Shown in pieces: positions 45,081-53,143 of a stretch of DNA of 64,000 nucleotides (the stretch's first letter is position 1; each line of letters opens with the position of its first letter). The stretch lies in NCBI GenBank assembly GCA_017303895.1, contig JAFLBF010000011.1, positions 1 through 64,000 of the forward strand, in the 5' to 3' direction. The notes below the pieces were generated by a model. The model searched no databases. It was given only the letters and a program-made list of their open reading frames with translations, and was not told the origin of the DNA. The stretch comes from Bacteroidota bacterium. Its GTDB lineage: Bacteria; Bacteroidota; Bacteroidia; 2-12-FULL-35-15. The position numbers and the translations under genes were made by a program.

Positions 45081-46196
45081 ATGAAAAGAACCGACAATTT
45101 TCTTTTACTCCTGCTATTGTGTAGCCTATCTATATTCTCTTGTAAAAAAGCGGAAGAACCAGAGCCCGAAGAAGAAACACAACCCGAAGGAATAGCTATA
45201 CATGCAACAGATGTTGCAGCCGGAGGACTCATTTCTATGACCATTCGTCCCGATGCTAAATTAAAAAACTTAGGTGCTATCGGCTCAGGAAACAACCTAG
45301 GACCTATTATTCAAGTAGATGGAGGAGATGTGTTTTGCATTGCATTGCGAAGTGATGGTACCGTATGGGCTTGGGGTAGAAACACCCACGGACAATTAGG
45401 CGACAGTACCACAGTAGATAGATCAATACCGGTTCAGATGCACGGATTGAGCAACATCATCTCTATCTCTGCCGGACTTCGACATACATTAGCACTAAAA
45501 AATGATGGTACCGTTTGGGCATGTGGCGAAAACGATGGAGCGCAACTCGGAGATAGCACACAAACCAGCAGAAGCATTCCCGTTCAAGTAAAACAACTCA
45601 CAAATGTTATTGCTATTTCCGCAGGAGTAAATCACAACCTTGCACTTAAAAGTGATGGAACGATCTGGCATTGGGGAGGATACTATGGAACCAGTAACCC
45701 GGCTCAATTAGTTCCGCAATTTCAGGTATTTGGAACACCCGGTGAAATAATAGCTATTTCTGCAGGAGGATCATATTCATTGTTTTTAAAATCAGATGGC
45801 ACCGTTTGGGGCTGGGGACATAATACCTCCGGTCAGCTAGGCACTCCTGCCGGTGGAGTTGGAGGCGTGGCGCAAGTTCCCGGCATTTCAAATGTCATTT
45901 CAATTGCTGCAGGAGGAACACATTCAATTGCACTAAAAAATGACAGTACCGTATGGACATGGGGAAGCAACATTCATGGTGAGTTGGGGGATGGAACAAC
46001 AACCAGCAGACACACACCTACTCAAATCAGCGGATTAACAGGAATAAAAGAAATTGACGCAGGTATGTTGTATCACTCAATTGCAGTAGGCTACGATGAA
46101 AAAGTATGGACCTGGGGATGGAACAATGGTGGCCAATTGGGAGTTAGTCATACTACCCTTACCGAAAGATCAACTCCTTATTACGTAGTTGAATAA
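45081..46196 (+). CDS. RCC1-repeat lipoprotein
   Basis: 371 residues. Lipoprotein signal ending SLSIFSCKK (Cys21), an acidic linker (EEPEPEEETQ), then five or six RCC1/BLIP-II-type repeats of about 50 residues forming a propeller. Each has the pattern ALRSDGTVWAWGRNTHGQLGD or ALKNDGTVWACGENDGAQLGD. Such propellers are protein-binding modules; bacterial ones often face the outside. Partner unknown. It lies between the Fic and mobile-mystery units and ends at the second copy of the shared terminator. Confidence 0.88.
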   Translation: MKRTDNFLLLLLLCSLSIFSCKKAEEPEPEEETQPEGIAIHATDVAAGGLISMTIRPDAKLKNLGAIGSGNNLGPIIQVDGGDVFCIALRSDGTVWAWGRNTHGQLGDSTTVDRSIPVQMHGLSNIISISAGLRHTLALKNDGTVWACGENDGAQLGDSTQTSRSIPVQVKQLTNVIAISAGVNHNLALKSDGTIWHWGGYYGTSNPAQLVPQFQVFGTPGEIIAISAGGSYSLFLKSDGTVWGWGHNTSGQLGTPAGGVGGVAQVPGISNVISIAAGGTHSIALKNDSTVWTWGSNIHGELGDGTTTSRHTPTQISGLTGIKEIDAGMLYHSIAVGYDEKVWTWGWNNGGQLGVSHTTLTERSTPYYVVE

Positions 46197-46225
46197 CACA
46201 TTTCAAAAACCAAAAACCTTACCTA

Positions 46226-46263
46226 TTAATAAAAAGCCTCACAGAAATTGTGGGGCTTTTTTA
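46226..46263 (+). terminator. Shared terminator, copy 2
   Basis: ATTAATAAAAAGCCTCACA, GAAAT loop, TGTGGGGCTTTTTTA, 30 bp after the RCC1 gene stop. Nearly identical to 43458-43497 and 47494-47532. Confidence 0.88.
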
Positions 46264-46359
46264 TTTCTATTCAATACTCAAATTATCTAAAATCACGGCC
46301 ATTTATCTGATTTTTTACAGATACAATTCTATTAGTCAATATATTAGTTGACAAACTAC

Positions 46360-46417
46360 TTGTTTTTGTAAATATATAACTTTACTTTTGTATATATAAG
46401 TAAAATTATAACTTTAC
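46360..46417 (+). promoter_or_regulatory. Promoter with operator-like repeats before mobile mystery protein A
   Basis: TTG at 46360-46362, 20-bp spacer, TACTTTTG at 46383-46390. A palindrome TTTACTT (46381-46387) / AAGTAAA (46398-46404) covers the box and start site, and the 11-bp direct repeat TATAACTTTAC occurs at 46375-46385 and 46407-46417, 32 bp apart. This suggests autoregulation by the HTH protein that follows. Confidence 0.6.
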
Positions 46418-46420
46418 AAA

Positions 46421-46879
46421 ATGAAACATAAATCACTCCATTTACAACAACTAAATAATAAAATGCGGGGCTTGGCATCATTAAAAAAAATAGCGATGCC
46501 TCCAACCGGATGGATCAAAGCCATCCGTACTGCATTAGGCATGTCATTACAACAACTAGGGAACAAACTATCTGTTTCCAAGCAAGCTGTTTTGGATATG
46601 GAAAAACGCGAAAAAGATGGATCCATATCATTAAAATCGCTGAGAGAAACAGCAAAGGCGATGGATATGCAACTTGTTTATGGTTTTGTACCCAATGATG
46701 GCTCCTTGGATTCACTCATTGAAAAACGGGCAATGGAATTAGCAACACAAATTGTTATGCGAACTGCCAATACAATGAAATTGGAGGATCAGGCTAATTC
46801 GAATAAAAGAATAGAGAAAGCTATAAAAGAAAGGGCTGCAGAAATTAAAAACGAAATGCCTAAAATTTTATGGGATTAG
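46421..46879 (+). CDS. Mobile mystery protein A (HTH regulator)
   Basis: 152 residues, matching the family TIGR02612. An XRE-type helix-turn-helix spans about 27-80: GWIKAIRTALGMSLQQLGNK, LSVSKQAVLDMEKREKDGSI. A helical tail follows. The family is nearly always paired with mobile mystery protein B, which overlaps it here by 10 bp. It is found on plasmids and in other mobile settings. A toxin-antitoxin-like arrangement, with A as repressor/antitoxin, is a reasonable inference from gene order but not proven. Candidate operator sites lie just upstream. Confidence 0.92.
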   Translation: MKHKSLHLQQLNNKMRGLASLKKIAMPPTGWIKAIRTALGMSLQQLGNKLSVSKQAVLDMEKREKDGSISLKSLRETAKAMDMQLVYGFVPNDGSLDSLIEKRAMELATQIVMRTANTMKLEDQANSNKRIEKAIKERAAEIKNEMPKILWD

Positions 46880-47466
46880 ATCTAAACTACATCAATGGTC
46901 AAACACCTTTGGATGAAGAAGAAAAAGATGATCTTCTTATTCCCACAATTTCTACCCGCAGTGAACTCGATGAATTTGAACAGCAAAATATTGAGAAAGC
47001 TATTTTTTGGACATTAAAGCGATCACTTAAAGCAGAAAACATTATTAGTGCCAATTTTATCAAAAATTTGCATAAAAAAATGTATGGCGATGTATGGGCA
47101 TGGGCCGGAGAATTTCGTAAAACAGAAAAGAATATTGGAATCCCTCATTGGCAAATACCTACTGAGCTAAAACAACTGCTGGATGACGCAAAGTTCTGGT
47201 ACGAAAACGAAACATATACTCCGGATGAAATTGCCATCCGTTTCAAACATCGCTTAGTAAGTATACATTGCTTTGCCAATGGAAACGGACGTCATAGCCG
47301 CTTAATGGCAGATATTATAATTGATAAAATATTCAAGAAACCTGTTTTTTCATGGGGAGCTAACAATTTATCAAATGAAAACGATGCTAGGGCAAAGTAT
47401 CTTAAAGCATTGAAGGTCGCGGATAAAGGCGATTACGAATTGTTGCTGAAATTTTCAAGAGAATAA
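46870..47466 (+). CDS. Mobile mystery protein B (Fic/DOC-like)
   Basis: 198 residues, family TIGR02613. The Fic/Doc motif is HCFANGNGRHSRLMAD (133-148). The acidic residue of classical HPFxDGNGR is Asn137 here, as is usual in this family. The N-terminal LNYINGQTPLDEEEKDDL is typical of MMB. Fic proteins modify target proteins with AMP or phosphate. The Asn replacement may alter the activity. It overlaps protein A by 10 bp and ends at the third copy of the shared terminator. Confidence 0.92.
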   Translation: MGLDLNYINGQTPLDEEEKDDLLIPTISTRSELDEFEQQNIEKAIFWTLKRSLKAENIISANFIKNLHKKMYGDVWAWAGEFRKTEKNIGIPHWQIPTELKQLLDDAKFWYENETYTPDEIAIRFKHRLVSIHCFANGNGRHSRLMADIIIDKIFKKPVFSWGANNLSNENDARAKYLKALKVADKGDYELLLKFSRE

Positions 47467-47493
47467 ATACCTCTCCCCTAGTCCAAACCATTG

Positions 47494-47532
47494 TTAATAA
47501 AAAAGCCTCACAGAAATTGTGGGGCTTTTTTA
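47494..47532 (+). terminator. Shared terminator, copy 3
   Basis: GTTAATAAAAAAGCCTCACA, GAAAT loop, TGTGGGGCTTTTTTA, 28 bp after the MMB stop. It differs from copy 2 by one A in the A-run. Confidence 0.88.
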
Positions 47533-47570
47533 ATTGAATTATACTTGTAAAAGGTATAAAACAAGCAGAA

Positions 47571-47900
47571 ATGTCGGATATTAAAGAAATAACTGAAGCA
47601 TTAGTTAAATTCAGGAACGAGCGCGATTGGGAACAATTCCACAATTCAAAAGACCTATCGTTGGCCATCTCCATTGAGGCAAATGAGCTATTAGAATTAT
47701 TCCTTTGGAAAAATGCTGATGAGGCCAATAAAGAAAAATTAAAGGAAGAGTTAGCTGATGTACTTGCCTATTCATTTCTCTTAGCAGAAAAACATGGCTT
47801 GAATATAAAAGACATTGTTTTAGAAAAAATCAAAAAGAACGGAGAAAAATATCCAGTTGACAAAGCAAAAGGAACTGCTAAAAAATACAACGAATTATGA
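47571..47900 (+). CDS. MazG-like nucleotide pyrophosphohydrolase
   Basis: 109 residues, all helical, in the MazG/dCTP-pyrophosphatase-like group that splits nucleoside triphosphates to monophosphates. Metal-binding motifs: IEANELLELF (about 35-44) and KEELADVLAY (about 61-70). Its stop overlaps the start of the helicase fusion (ATGA at 47897), so the two are co-translated. In defence islands small MazG proteins can deplete or clean nucleotides during infection, so a joint role with the next gene is plausible but unproven. Confidence 0.9.
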   Translation: MSDIKEITEALVKFRNERDWEQFHNSKDLSLAISIEANELLELFLWKNADEANKEKLKEELADVLAYSFLLAEKHGLNIKDIVLEKIKKNGEKYPVDKAKGTAKKYNEL

Positions 47901-50089
47901 GTTTATCTTTTGATTTATCAATTGAAATATCAGAACAATACGATTTTAACAAAGAATCACTAAACAAAATCGGACAAAACACTTGGGTTAAAAACCAGTG
48001 GCCTCTTGTTTATTTTATTCAAAATGAATCAAAAAAAATAGCTTATGTAGGAGAATCGACAAATGCATCCAGTCGAATTAAAAATCATCTAGACAATCCT
48101 AAAAAAGCAACCATTTTCAATAAAATTTCAATAATCGGAAGCGATAAATTTAATAAATCTGCAACATTAGACATTGAGTCTAAGCTTATACAATACATAA
48201 CATCTGAAGGTACATATAAGTTAGAAAATGGCAATTACGGTTTAATAAATCACAACTATTATCAACAAGATTTATATAAAAATCTATTCAAAGAAATATG
48301 GAATAAATTACAAGAAAGGAAAATTGTTACAAAATCATTATCTGAAATTGAAAATTCCGAAATCTTCAAATACTCTCCTTACAAATCACTCAACGAAGAT
48401 CAATATAATTCTGTGATGGAGATTCTTAATGCATTAACCGCTGAGAAATCTAACCAAATAGTAGTTAAAGGAAGTGCCGGAACAGGTAAGACAATATTGG
48501 CAACCTACTTAATAAAGTTATTAAATTCAGATATTTCAAACACCAACTTTGAAGACTATAATGATGATGAGCTAAGAGAGGTAAATTTGATAAAAGCGTT
48601 TCAAAACAAATACCCAAATGCCAAAATAGGACTTGTTGTTGCAATGACTTCACTAAGAGAATCATTAGAAAACGTATTTAAAAGCATACCAGGTCTAAAA
48701 TCAACTATGATTTTAAACCCATCTGACACGTTCAAATTAAAAGAGAAATATGACTTATTAATTATTGATGAGGCTCATAGGCTGAGACAATATAAAAACA
48801 TAAGTTGGATGGGTGCTTTTAGAAAAAACAATCAAAAATTAGGTTTAGATGATAGTGGTAATGAATTAGATTGGATAATCGCAAACAGTAAGAATCAAAT
48901 CTTCTTTTATGACCCTGCACAATCTGTTAAGCCCTCGGATATTCCGGAGATGAATTTTCAAAAAATTATTAGAAATAAAAAAACGATTTCTATAGAGCTT
49001 AAATCACAAATGCGAGCAAAAGGAGGCTCCAACTATATCTCATTTGTTGATGATCTGCTAAATATAAATTGTTCGCAAAAGGCTTTTTTTCAGCATGACA
49101 ATTATGAATTGTTTGTTTTTGATTCACTCAAAGAACTTTACAATGAACTTGGGAAAAAAGAAAAACAATATGGATTGTGTCGTTTAATTGCTGGATATTC
49201 TTGGCCATGGCGATCAAAAGAAGATAAAAAAGCTATCGATATTGAAATCGAAGGAATGCAATTTCAATGGAATCAAACGGATAAAGATTGGATAAACTCC
49301 CAAAATGCATTCAAAGAAATTGGTTGCATTCACACTACACAAGGCTATGATTTAAATTACTCTGGCGTAATTTTCGGAAAAGAAATTAATTACAACTCCA
49401 AAACGAATTCAATAGAAATTGATGCAAGCTTATACTATGATATCAATGGGAAAAAGGGAATCAGCAATAAAGAAGACTTAAAAGCATATATAATAAACAT
49501 ATACAAAACAATCATGTATCGAGGAATGCATGGAACATATATTTATGCCTATAACAAAGAACTGAGAGAATATCTAAAAGAGCATGTTCAATCGTTTAAA
49601 AAAGATTTGCCTTTCAGAATTTTAAACTTTAATGAAGTTAAACCTTTTGTTAATGCTGTCCCATTAGTCGATATCTCTCCTGCTGCAGGTGGTTTTAGCG
49701 ACTTGCAGAAACATGAAAATTTTGAATGGATTGAATTACCAATAAACGTTTCAGCAAAGAAAGACTATTTCGTTTGCAAGGTCGTTGGAGAGTCAATGAA
49801 TAAAAAAATACCTAATGGATCTTATTGTTTATTTAAGAGGGATTCAGGAGGCAGCAGAAATGGTAAAATTGTTTTAGTAGAAAGTACGAATATAAAAGAT
49901 TCAGACTTTGGGTCTGGCTATACGGTAAAAGAGTATCATAGCATAAAGGAAATAACTTCTAATGATTGGAAACATGAAAAAATACTACTTAAACCATTAA
50001 GCCATGATTCTAGTTATAGGAATATTGAAATAAAAGAAGATGAATTAAATAATTTTAGGGTTGTGGGAATTTTTGAATGTGTACTATAA
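47897..50089 (+). CDS. GIY-YIG nuclease / DUF2075 helicase / LexA-like protease fusion
   Basis: 730 residues in three parts. About 37-105 is a GIY-YIG nuclease domain: PLVYFIQNESKKIAYVGEST with Arg60 and Glu94. About 160-570 is a DUF2075 helicase-like ATPase: Walker A GSAGTGKT (192-199), Walker B LLIIDEAH (287-294), SQMRAKGG near 370, IHTTQGYDLNYSG near 478 and YRGMHGTYIYAYN near 541. About 590-730 is an S24/LexA-like domain with CKVVGESMNKKIPNGSY (Ser633) and YTVKEY (Lys678), the Ser-Lys dyad positions. The AT-rich coding DNA suggests transfer. It is likely a DNA-damage- or phage-responsive defence effector (inference), co-translated with the MazG-like protein. Confidence 0.87.
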   Translation: MSLSFDLSIEISEQYDFNKESLNKIGQNTWVKNQWPLVYFIQNESKKIAYVGESTNASSRIKNHLDNPKKATIFNKISIIGSDKFNKSATLDIESKLIQYITSEGTYKLENGNYGLINHNYYQQDLYKNLFKEIWNKLQERKIVTKSLSEIENSEIFKYSPYKSLNEDQYNSVMEILNALTAEKSNQIVVKGSAGTGKTILATYLIKLLNSDISNTNFEDYNDDELREVNLIKAFQNKYPNAKIGLVVAMTSLRESLENVFKSIPGLKSTMILNPSDTFKLKEKYDLLIIDEAHRLRQYKNISWMGAFRKNNQKLGLDDSGNELDWIIANSKNQIFFYDPAQSVKPSDIPEMNFQKIIRNKKTISIELKSQMRAKGGSNYISFVDDLLNINCSQKAFFQHDNYELFVFDSLKELYNELGKKEKQYGLCRLIAGYSWPWRSKEDKKAIDIEIEGMQFQWNQTDKDWINSQNAFKEIGCIHTTQGYDLNYSGVIFGKEINYNSKTNSIEIDASLYYDINGKKGISNKEDLKAYIINIYKTIMYRGMHGTYIYAYNKELREYLKEHVQSFKKDLPFRILNFNEVKPFVNAVPLVDISPAAGGFSDLQKHENFEWIELPINVSAKKDYFVCKVVGESMNKKIPNGSYCLFKRDSGGSRNGKIVLVESTNIKDSDFGSGYTVKEYHSIKEITSNDWKHEKILLKPLSHDSSYRNIEIKEDELNNFRVVGIFECVL

Positions 50090-50135
50090 GCGTCTTAACA
50101 CTATTAATAATTCTTTAAAATATTATTTTTCATAG

Positions 50136-50624
50136 ATGGATTTATCTAAATTATCGGTTGAAGAGTTAATAGAACTTTACTCTCAAATAATTATTTTATT
50201 AAAAGAAAAAAATGTAATAAGAACAAAAAATCTGCTTGGTGATTTAGCAGAATATCTTGTTATCAATCACTATAAAAACACTTCTGGCCTACCTAACCTT
50301 CAAGCTGCACCTCCCGGAACACAGAACGTTGACGCACTTAGCAGACAAGGAGAAAGATATAGTATAAAAGCGACAACAGGGAATCTAACGGGAGCCTTTT
50401 ACGGTTTAATTCCTCCCAATACAGAAGGTGTTGAAATTCAAAAATTCGAATATGTTATTATTGCCTGTTTCAATGAAAACTATAAGTTAATCAAAATCTT
50501 AGAACTAACTTGGGAACAGTTTATTCAACACAAAAAATGGCACAAAACAGTTAGAGCATATAATCTTTCTGTCACAAAAAATCTAATAGCCCAGAGCAAA
50601 ATTATATTTGATAATAATCAATAA
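50136..50624 (+). CDS. PD-(D/E)XK-like nuclease, small
   Basis: 162 residues with a helical N-terminus (1-35). A PD-(D/E)XK-like core follows: LGDLAEYLVINHY (Glu39), QNVDALSRQGERYSIKATT (Asp66, Lys78; Ser76 stands at the usual Glu/Asp position), and FEYVIIACFNENY. Members of this group occur in restriction and defence loci. It lies 47 bp after the helicase fusion and 114 bp before the methyltransferase, on the same strand, so it could belong to either unit. The atypical SIK in place of ExK makes activity uncertain. Confidence 0.7.
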   Translation: MDLSKLSVEELIELYSQIIILLKEKNVIRTKNLLGDLAEYLVINHYKNTSGLPNLQAAPPGTQNVDALSRQGERYSIKATTGNLTGAFYGLIPPNTEGVEIQKFEYVIIACFNENYKLIKILELTWEQFIQHKKWHKTVRAYNLSVTKNLIAQSKIIFDNNQ

Positions 50625-50699
50625 TTTAAACTCTCTATCCTTTTCTTGCTAAAAAAATTAGCATTTTAACTTTTATTTATAACTACTCAATATATTGCA

Positions 50700-50730
50700 T
50701 AAATTTGTAACCATTGTCTAATGTTAGACA
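50700..50730 (+). promoter_or_regulatory. Methyltransferase promoter with overlapping operator-like palindrome
   Basis: TAAATTTG (50700-50707) followed at the expected start site by TGTCTAA-TG-TTAGACA (50715-50730), a perfect 7-bp inverted repeat. It contains the ATG at 50721. This is a likely binding site for the HTH domain of the methyltransferase itself. Confidence 0.6.
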
Positions 50731-50738
50731 ACTTGGTT

Positions 50739-51980
50739 ATGAAAAAATATTACACACTTGCAGAAGCATCAGAATTACTAGGAAAAAGTAAAGAAACTCT
50801 TAGAAGATGGGACAGAGAAGGTAAACTTGTGGCTGTAAGAGAGCCAATGAGCAACTATAGAGTTTATAAAAAGGAACATGTAGATGACTTATTTTCAAAT
50901 TTCATAAATCCATCTCTAGAAATAGAATCAGTTTCAAATTTTACAAAAGCAAAGAAAAAATATTCAGTATTAGAGCTATTTGCTGGTGCGGGGGGGTTGG
51001 CAATTGGGCTTGAACAAGCTGGACTAAATTGTGTTGCTTTAAATGAAATTGACAAATGGGCTTGTCAGACATTGAGAAAAAACAGACCGCACTGGAATGT
51101 ATTAGAGGGTGATATTAAAAAGTTTGATTTTAATAAGTATAAAGATAAAGTCGATGTTGTTACAGGCGGCTTTCCATGTCAAGCATTTAGTTATGCGGGT
51201 AAAAAACTTGGATTAGCTGACGCAAGAGGTACTTTGTTCTATGAATTTGCTAGAGTAGTAAAAGAAGTAAATCCACTTGTTTGTATTGGAGAAAACGTTA
51301 GAGGACTACTTTCTCATGACAACGGCAAAACTCTTGAGGGAATGATCTCAATTCTTGATGAAATAGGGTATCGTGTAGTTCCTGTTCAAGTTTTAAAGGC
51401 TTTAAATTATAATGTTCCTCAAAAAAGGGAGCGTTTAATCCTTGTTGGCATTAGAAAAGACATCGAAGCTAATTTTGAATATCCAAAACCATTCAAAAAG
51501 ATATACACATTAAAAGACGCTTTAAAAAAAGGAGCTTTATATGATACAAATGTTCCAAAGTCTGAAGGGGCTAAATACCCAAAATCAAAAATTGAAGTAA
51601 TGAATCTAATACCACCTAAGGGGTATTGGAGAGATTTACCAATTGATCTTCAAAAAAAATATATGGGTGGTAGTTTTTATTTAGGTGGTGGGAAAACTGG
51701 CATTGCTAGACGCATAGGTTGGGATGAGCCTTGTTTAACTCTTACCTGTAGTCCTGCTCAAAAACAAACGGAAAGATGTCATCCCGATGAAACAAGACCT
51801 TTTACTGTAAGAGAATATGCAAGAATTCAAACTTTCCCTGATAATTGGGATTTTCAAGGCTCTTTAGCTAATCAGTACAAGCAGATAGGAAATGCGGTAC
51901 CTGTTAATTTAGCAAAGGAAGTTGGATTTTCAATTATAAAACTACTAAATGAAATTTATAAAGAATTAAAACTCAAATAA
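50739..51980 (+). CDS. C5-cytosine DNA methyltransferase with N-terminal HTH
   Basis: 413 residues from ATG 50739 (MKKYYTLAEASELLGKSK). An in-frame ATG at 50721 lies inside a palindrome and is less likely. Residues 1-50 are a MerR-like helix-turn-helix (LLGKSKETLRRWDREGKL). The catalytic domain follows: motif I LELFAGAGGLAIGLE, motif IV GGFPCQAFSYAG with the catalytic Cys, motif VI ENVRGLL, motif VIII QKRERLILVG, motif X QIGNAVPVNLA. HTH-fused m5C methyltransferases commonly repress their own gene. It is convergent with the endonuclease, overlapping it by 15 bp. Length is close to M.Eco47II-type enzymes, which would suggest GGNCC. Confidence 0.93.
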   Translation: MKKYYTLAEASELLGKSKETLRRWDREGKLVAVREPMSNYRVYKKEHVDDLFSNFINPSLEIESVSNFTKAKKKYSVLELFAGAGGLAIGLEQAGLNCVALNEIDKWACQTLRKNRPHWNVLEGDIKKFDFNKYKDKVDVVTGGFPCQAFSYAGKKLGLADARGTLFYEFARVVKEVNPLVCIGENVRGLLSHDNGKTLEGMISILDEIGYRVVPVQVLKALNYNVPQKRERLILVGIRKDIEANFEYPKPFKKIYTLKDALKKGALYDTNVPKSEGAKYPKSKIEVMNLIPPKGYWRDLPIDLQKKYMGGSFYLGGGKTGIARRIGWDEPCLTLTCSPAQKQTERCHPDETRPFTVREYARIQTFPDNWDFQGSLANQYKQIGNAVPVNLAKEVGFSIIKLLNEIYKELKLK

Positions 51981-52679
51981 ATCAGAGTTTCTTATTTCAT
52001 CAGCAAGAATAGCACACCCCTGATTAATCATATCTTTGGTGTCAAGCTCGTCTATGGATTTATGCAAAGAAACTACCAAGTTGGAATAAAAATTTTCATA
52101 CCCAGTAAGTCTATGCCAAAATTCTTGCCCTATAATTACTGGATGTACTCTATTGATAGCTTTATAGTGCACACTTAGCTCATCCTCTACCCCATATAAA
52201 ACACCAACAATAAAATCACTATTTCTAATAGCATCTAATGCTCTATTTGTTCGAGATAAATTAATTATATCAGAAAATTCTTTTATCAAAGGTTTTACAT
52301 CACCGGAATTAATGGTATTAGGACCTGATTTTAGTTGACAATATTTTCTTCTATCATCTAATTTGTCCACAAATTCTATATCCATACCTTTTAACATAGA
52401 GCCCTCTGCAATTCTAAGGTCAACAAGCATATTTTGAATATGGGTTCCAAATGATGTATTTATTGATGTCCCCAACACCCTAGGATAAAACAACGCTTTT
52501 GCAACTCCTTCTGGTGAATACTTATCTTCTAGTAATTTTGAAAGATACTTAACAACAATTGGATTTATATTATAGGAACTAATTGAAGTATGTTTTGACA
52601 AAGAAGATGTAATATGTTTCTCAAAAACTTTCTCCTTTAAAGAAGTCACAATTGCATCAATAATTTCAATTTCTGTCAT
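51966..52679 (-). CDS. Type II restriction endonuclease, Eco47II/PmeII-like
   Basis: 237 residues. The PD-(D/E)XK site is seen as KGMDIEFVDKLDDRRKYCQLK, with Asp100 and QLK (115-117), the QxK form. SFGTHIQNMLVDLRIAEGS before it and SGPNTINSGDVKPLIKEF after it fit the Eco47II/PmeII family, so the expected target is a Sau96I-like GGNCC site (inference from family). It lies tail to tail with the methyltransferase and overlaps its last 15 bp. No separate controller protein is seen. Confidence 0.82.
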   Translation of the reverse strand: MTEIEIIDAIVTSLKEKVFEKHITSSLSKHTSISSYNINPIVVKYLSKLLEDKYSPEGVAKALFYPRVLGTSINTSFGTHIQNMLVDLRIAEGSMLKGMDIEFVDKLDDRRKYCQLKSGPNTINSGDVKPLIKEFSDIINLSRTNRALDAIRNSDFIVGVLYGVEDELSVHYKAINRVHPVIIGQEFWHRLTGYENFYSNLVVSLHKSIDELDTKDMINQGCAILADEIRNSDLFEF

Positions 52680-52763
52680 TTTAAGAATATCTGATAGTGG
52701 TTAAATATGACATCAAATCTATTAAAACAATTTCTTAAAACAAATTATATCGATAACGTTGCC

Positions 52764-52988
52764 TTAATATGGCAATCCTTTAATAAATAAATCAGTATTA
52801 CTCCTAGCTTTAATTAATTCACAATTTTGAATATTATATTTTTTTGCTAAAATCCTTAGAACTTTATACCAATAATCATGTGTGCATCTACTTTTGTTTC
52901 CTTTGTATAAATTTGACGGAATTCCTAAAGCATATTTTGCTTTGGCAACTATGCATGGTCGAAGTTGTTTTCCTTTATCATCTAACAT
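52764..52988 (-). CDS. Small basic protein of unknown function
   Basis: 74 residues, Lys/Arg-rich, with two cysteines (PCIVAKAKYALGIPSNLYKG, KSRCTHDYWYKVLRILAKKY). No family recognised. It is transcribed toward the restriction gene from 84 bp upstream of it and could be its leader partner. A TTGCC/GGCAA hairpin covers its stop codon (52759-52775). It may be a fragment of a longer gene at the island edge. Confidence 0.5.
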   Translation of the reverse strand: MLDDKGKQLRPCIVAKAKYALGIPSNLYKGNKSRCTHDYWYKVLRILAKKYNIQNCELIKARSNTDLFIKGLPY

Positions 52989-53143
52989 AAATTAAAAATA
53001 AACAAATATTTCTGTTTTAAAAGCGGTCGACATTTAAACTCTGCTTCTCTACTCAGTCAAAAACTGCTCCACAATAAATCTCCCCCATTCCAGTTAAATA
53101 AAAAAAACAGTTCAGTATTCACCACGCTCTAATCTCTCTGAAC

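Noticed and set aside
43458..47532. Integron-like attC sites at the three identical hairpins
   Set aside because: They have long A- and T-runs and a short perfect stem as terminators do, with no attC core sites or integrase gene nearby.
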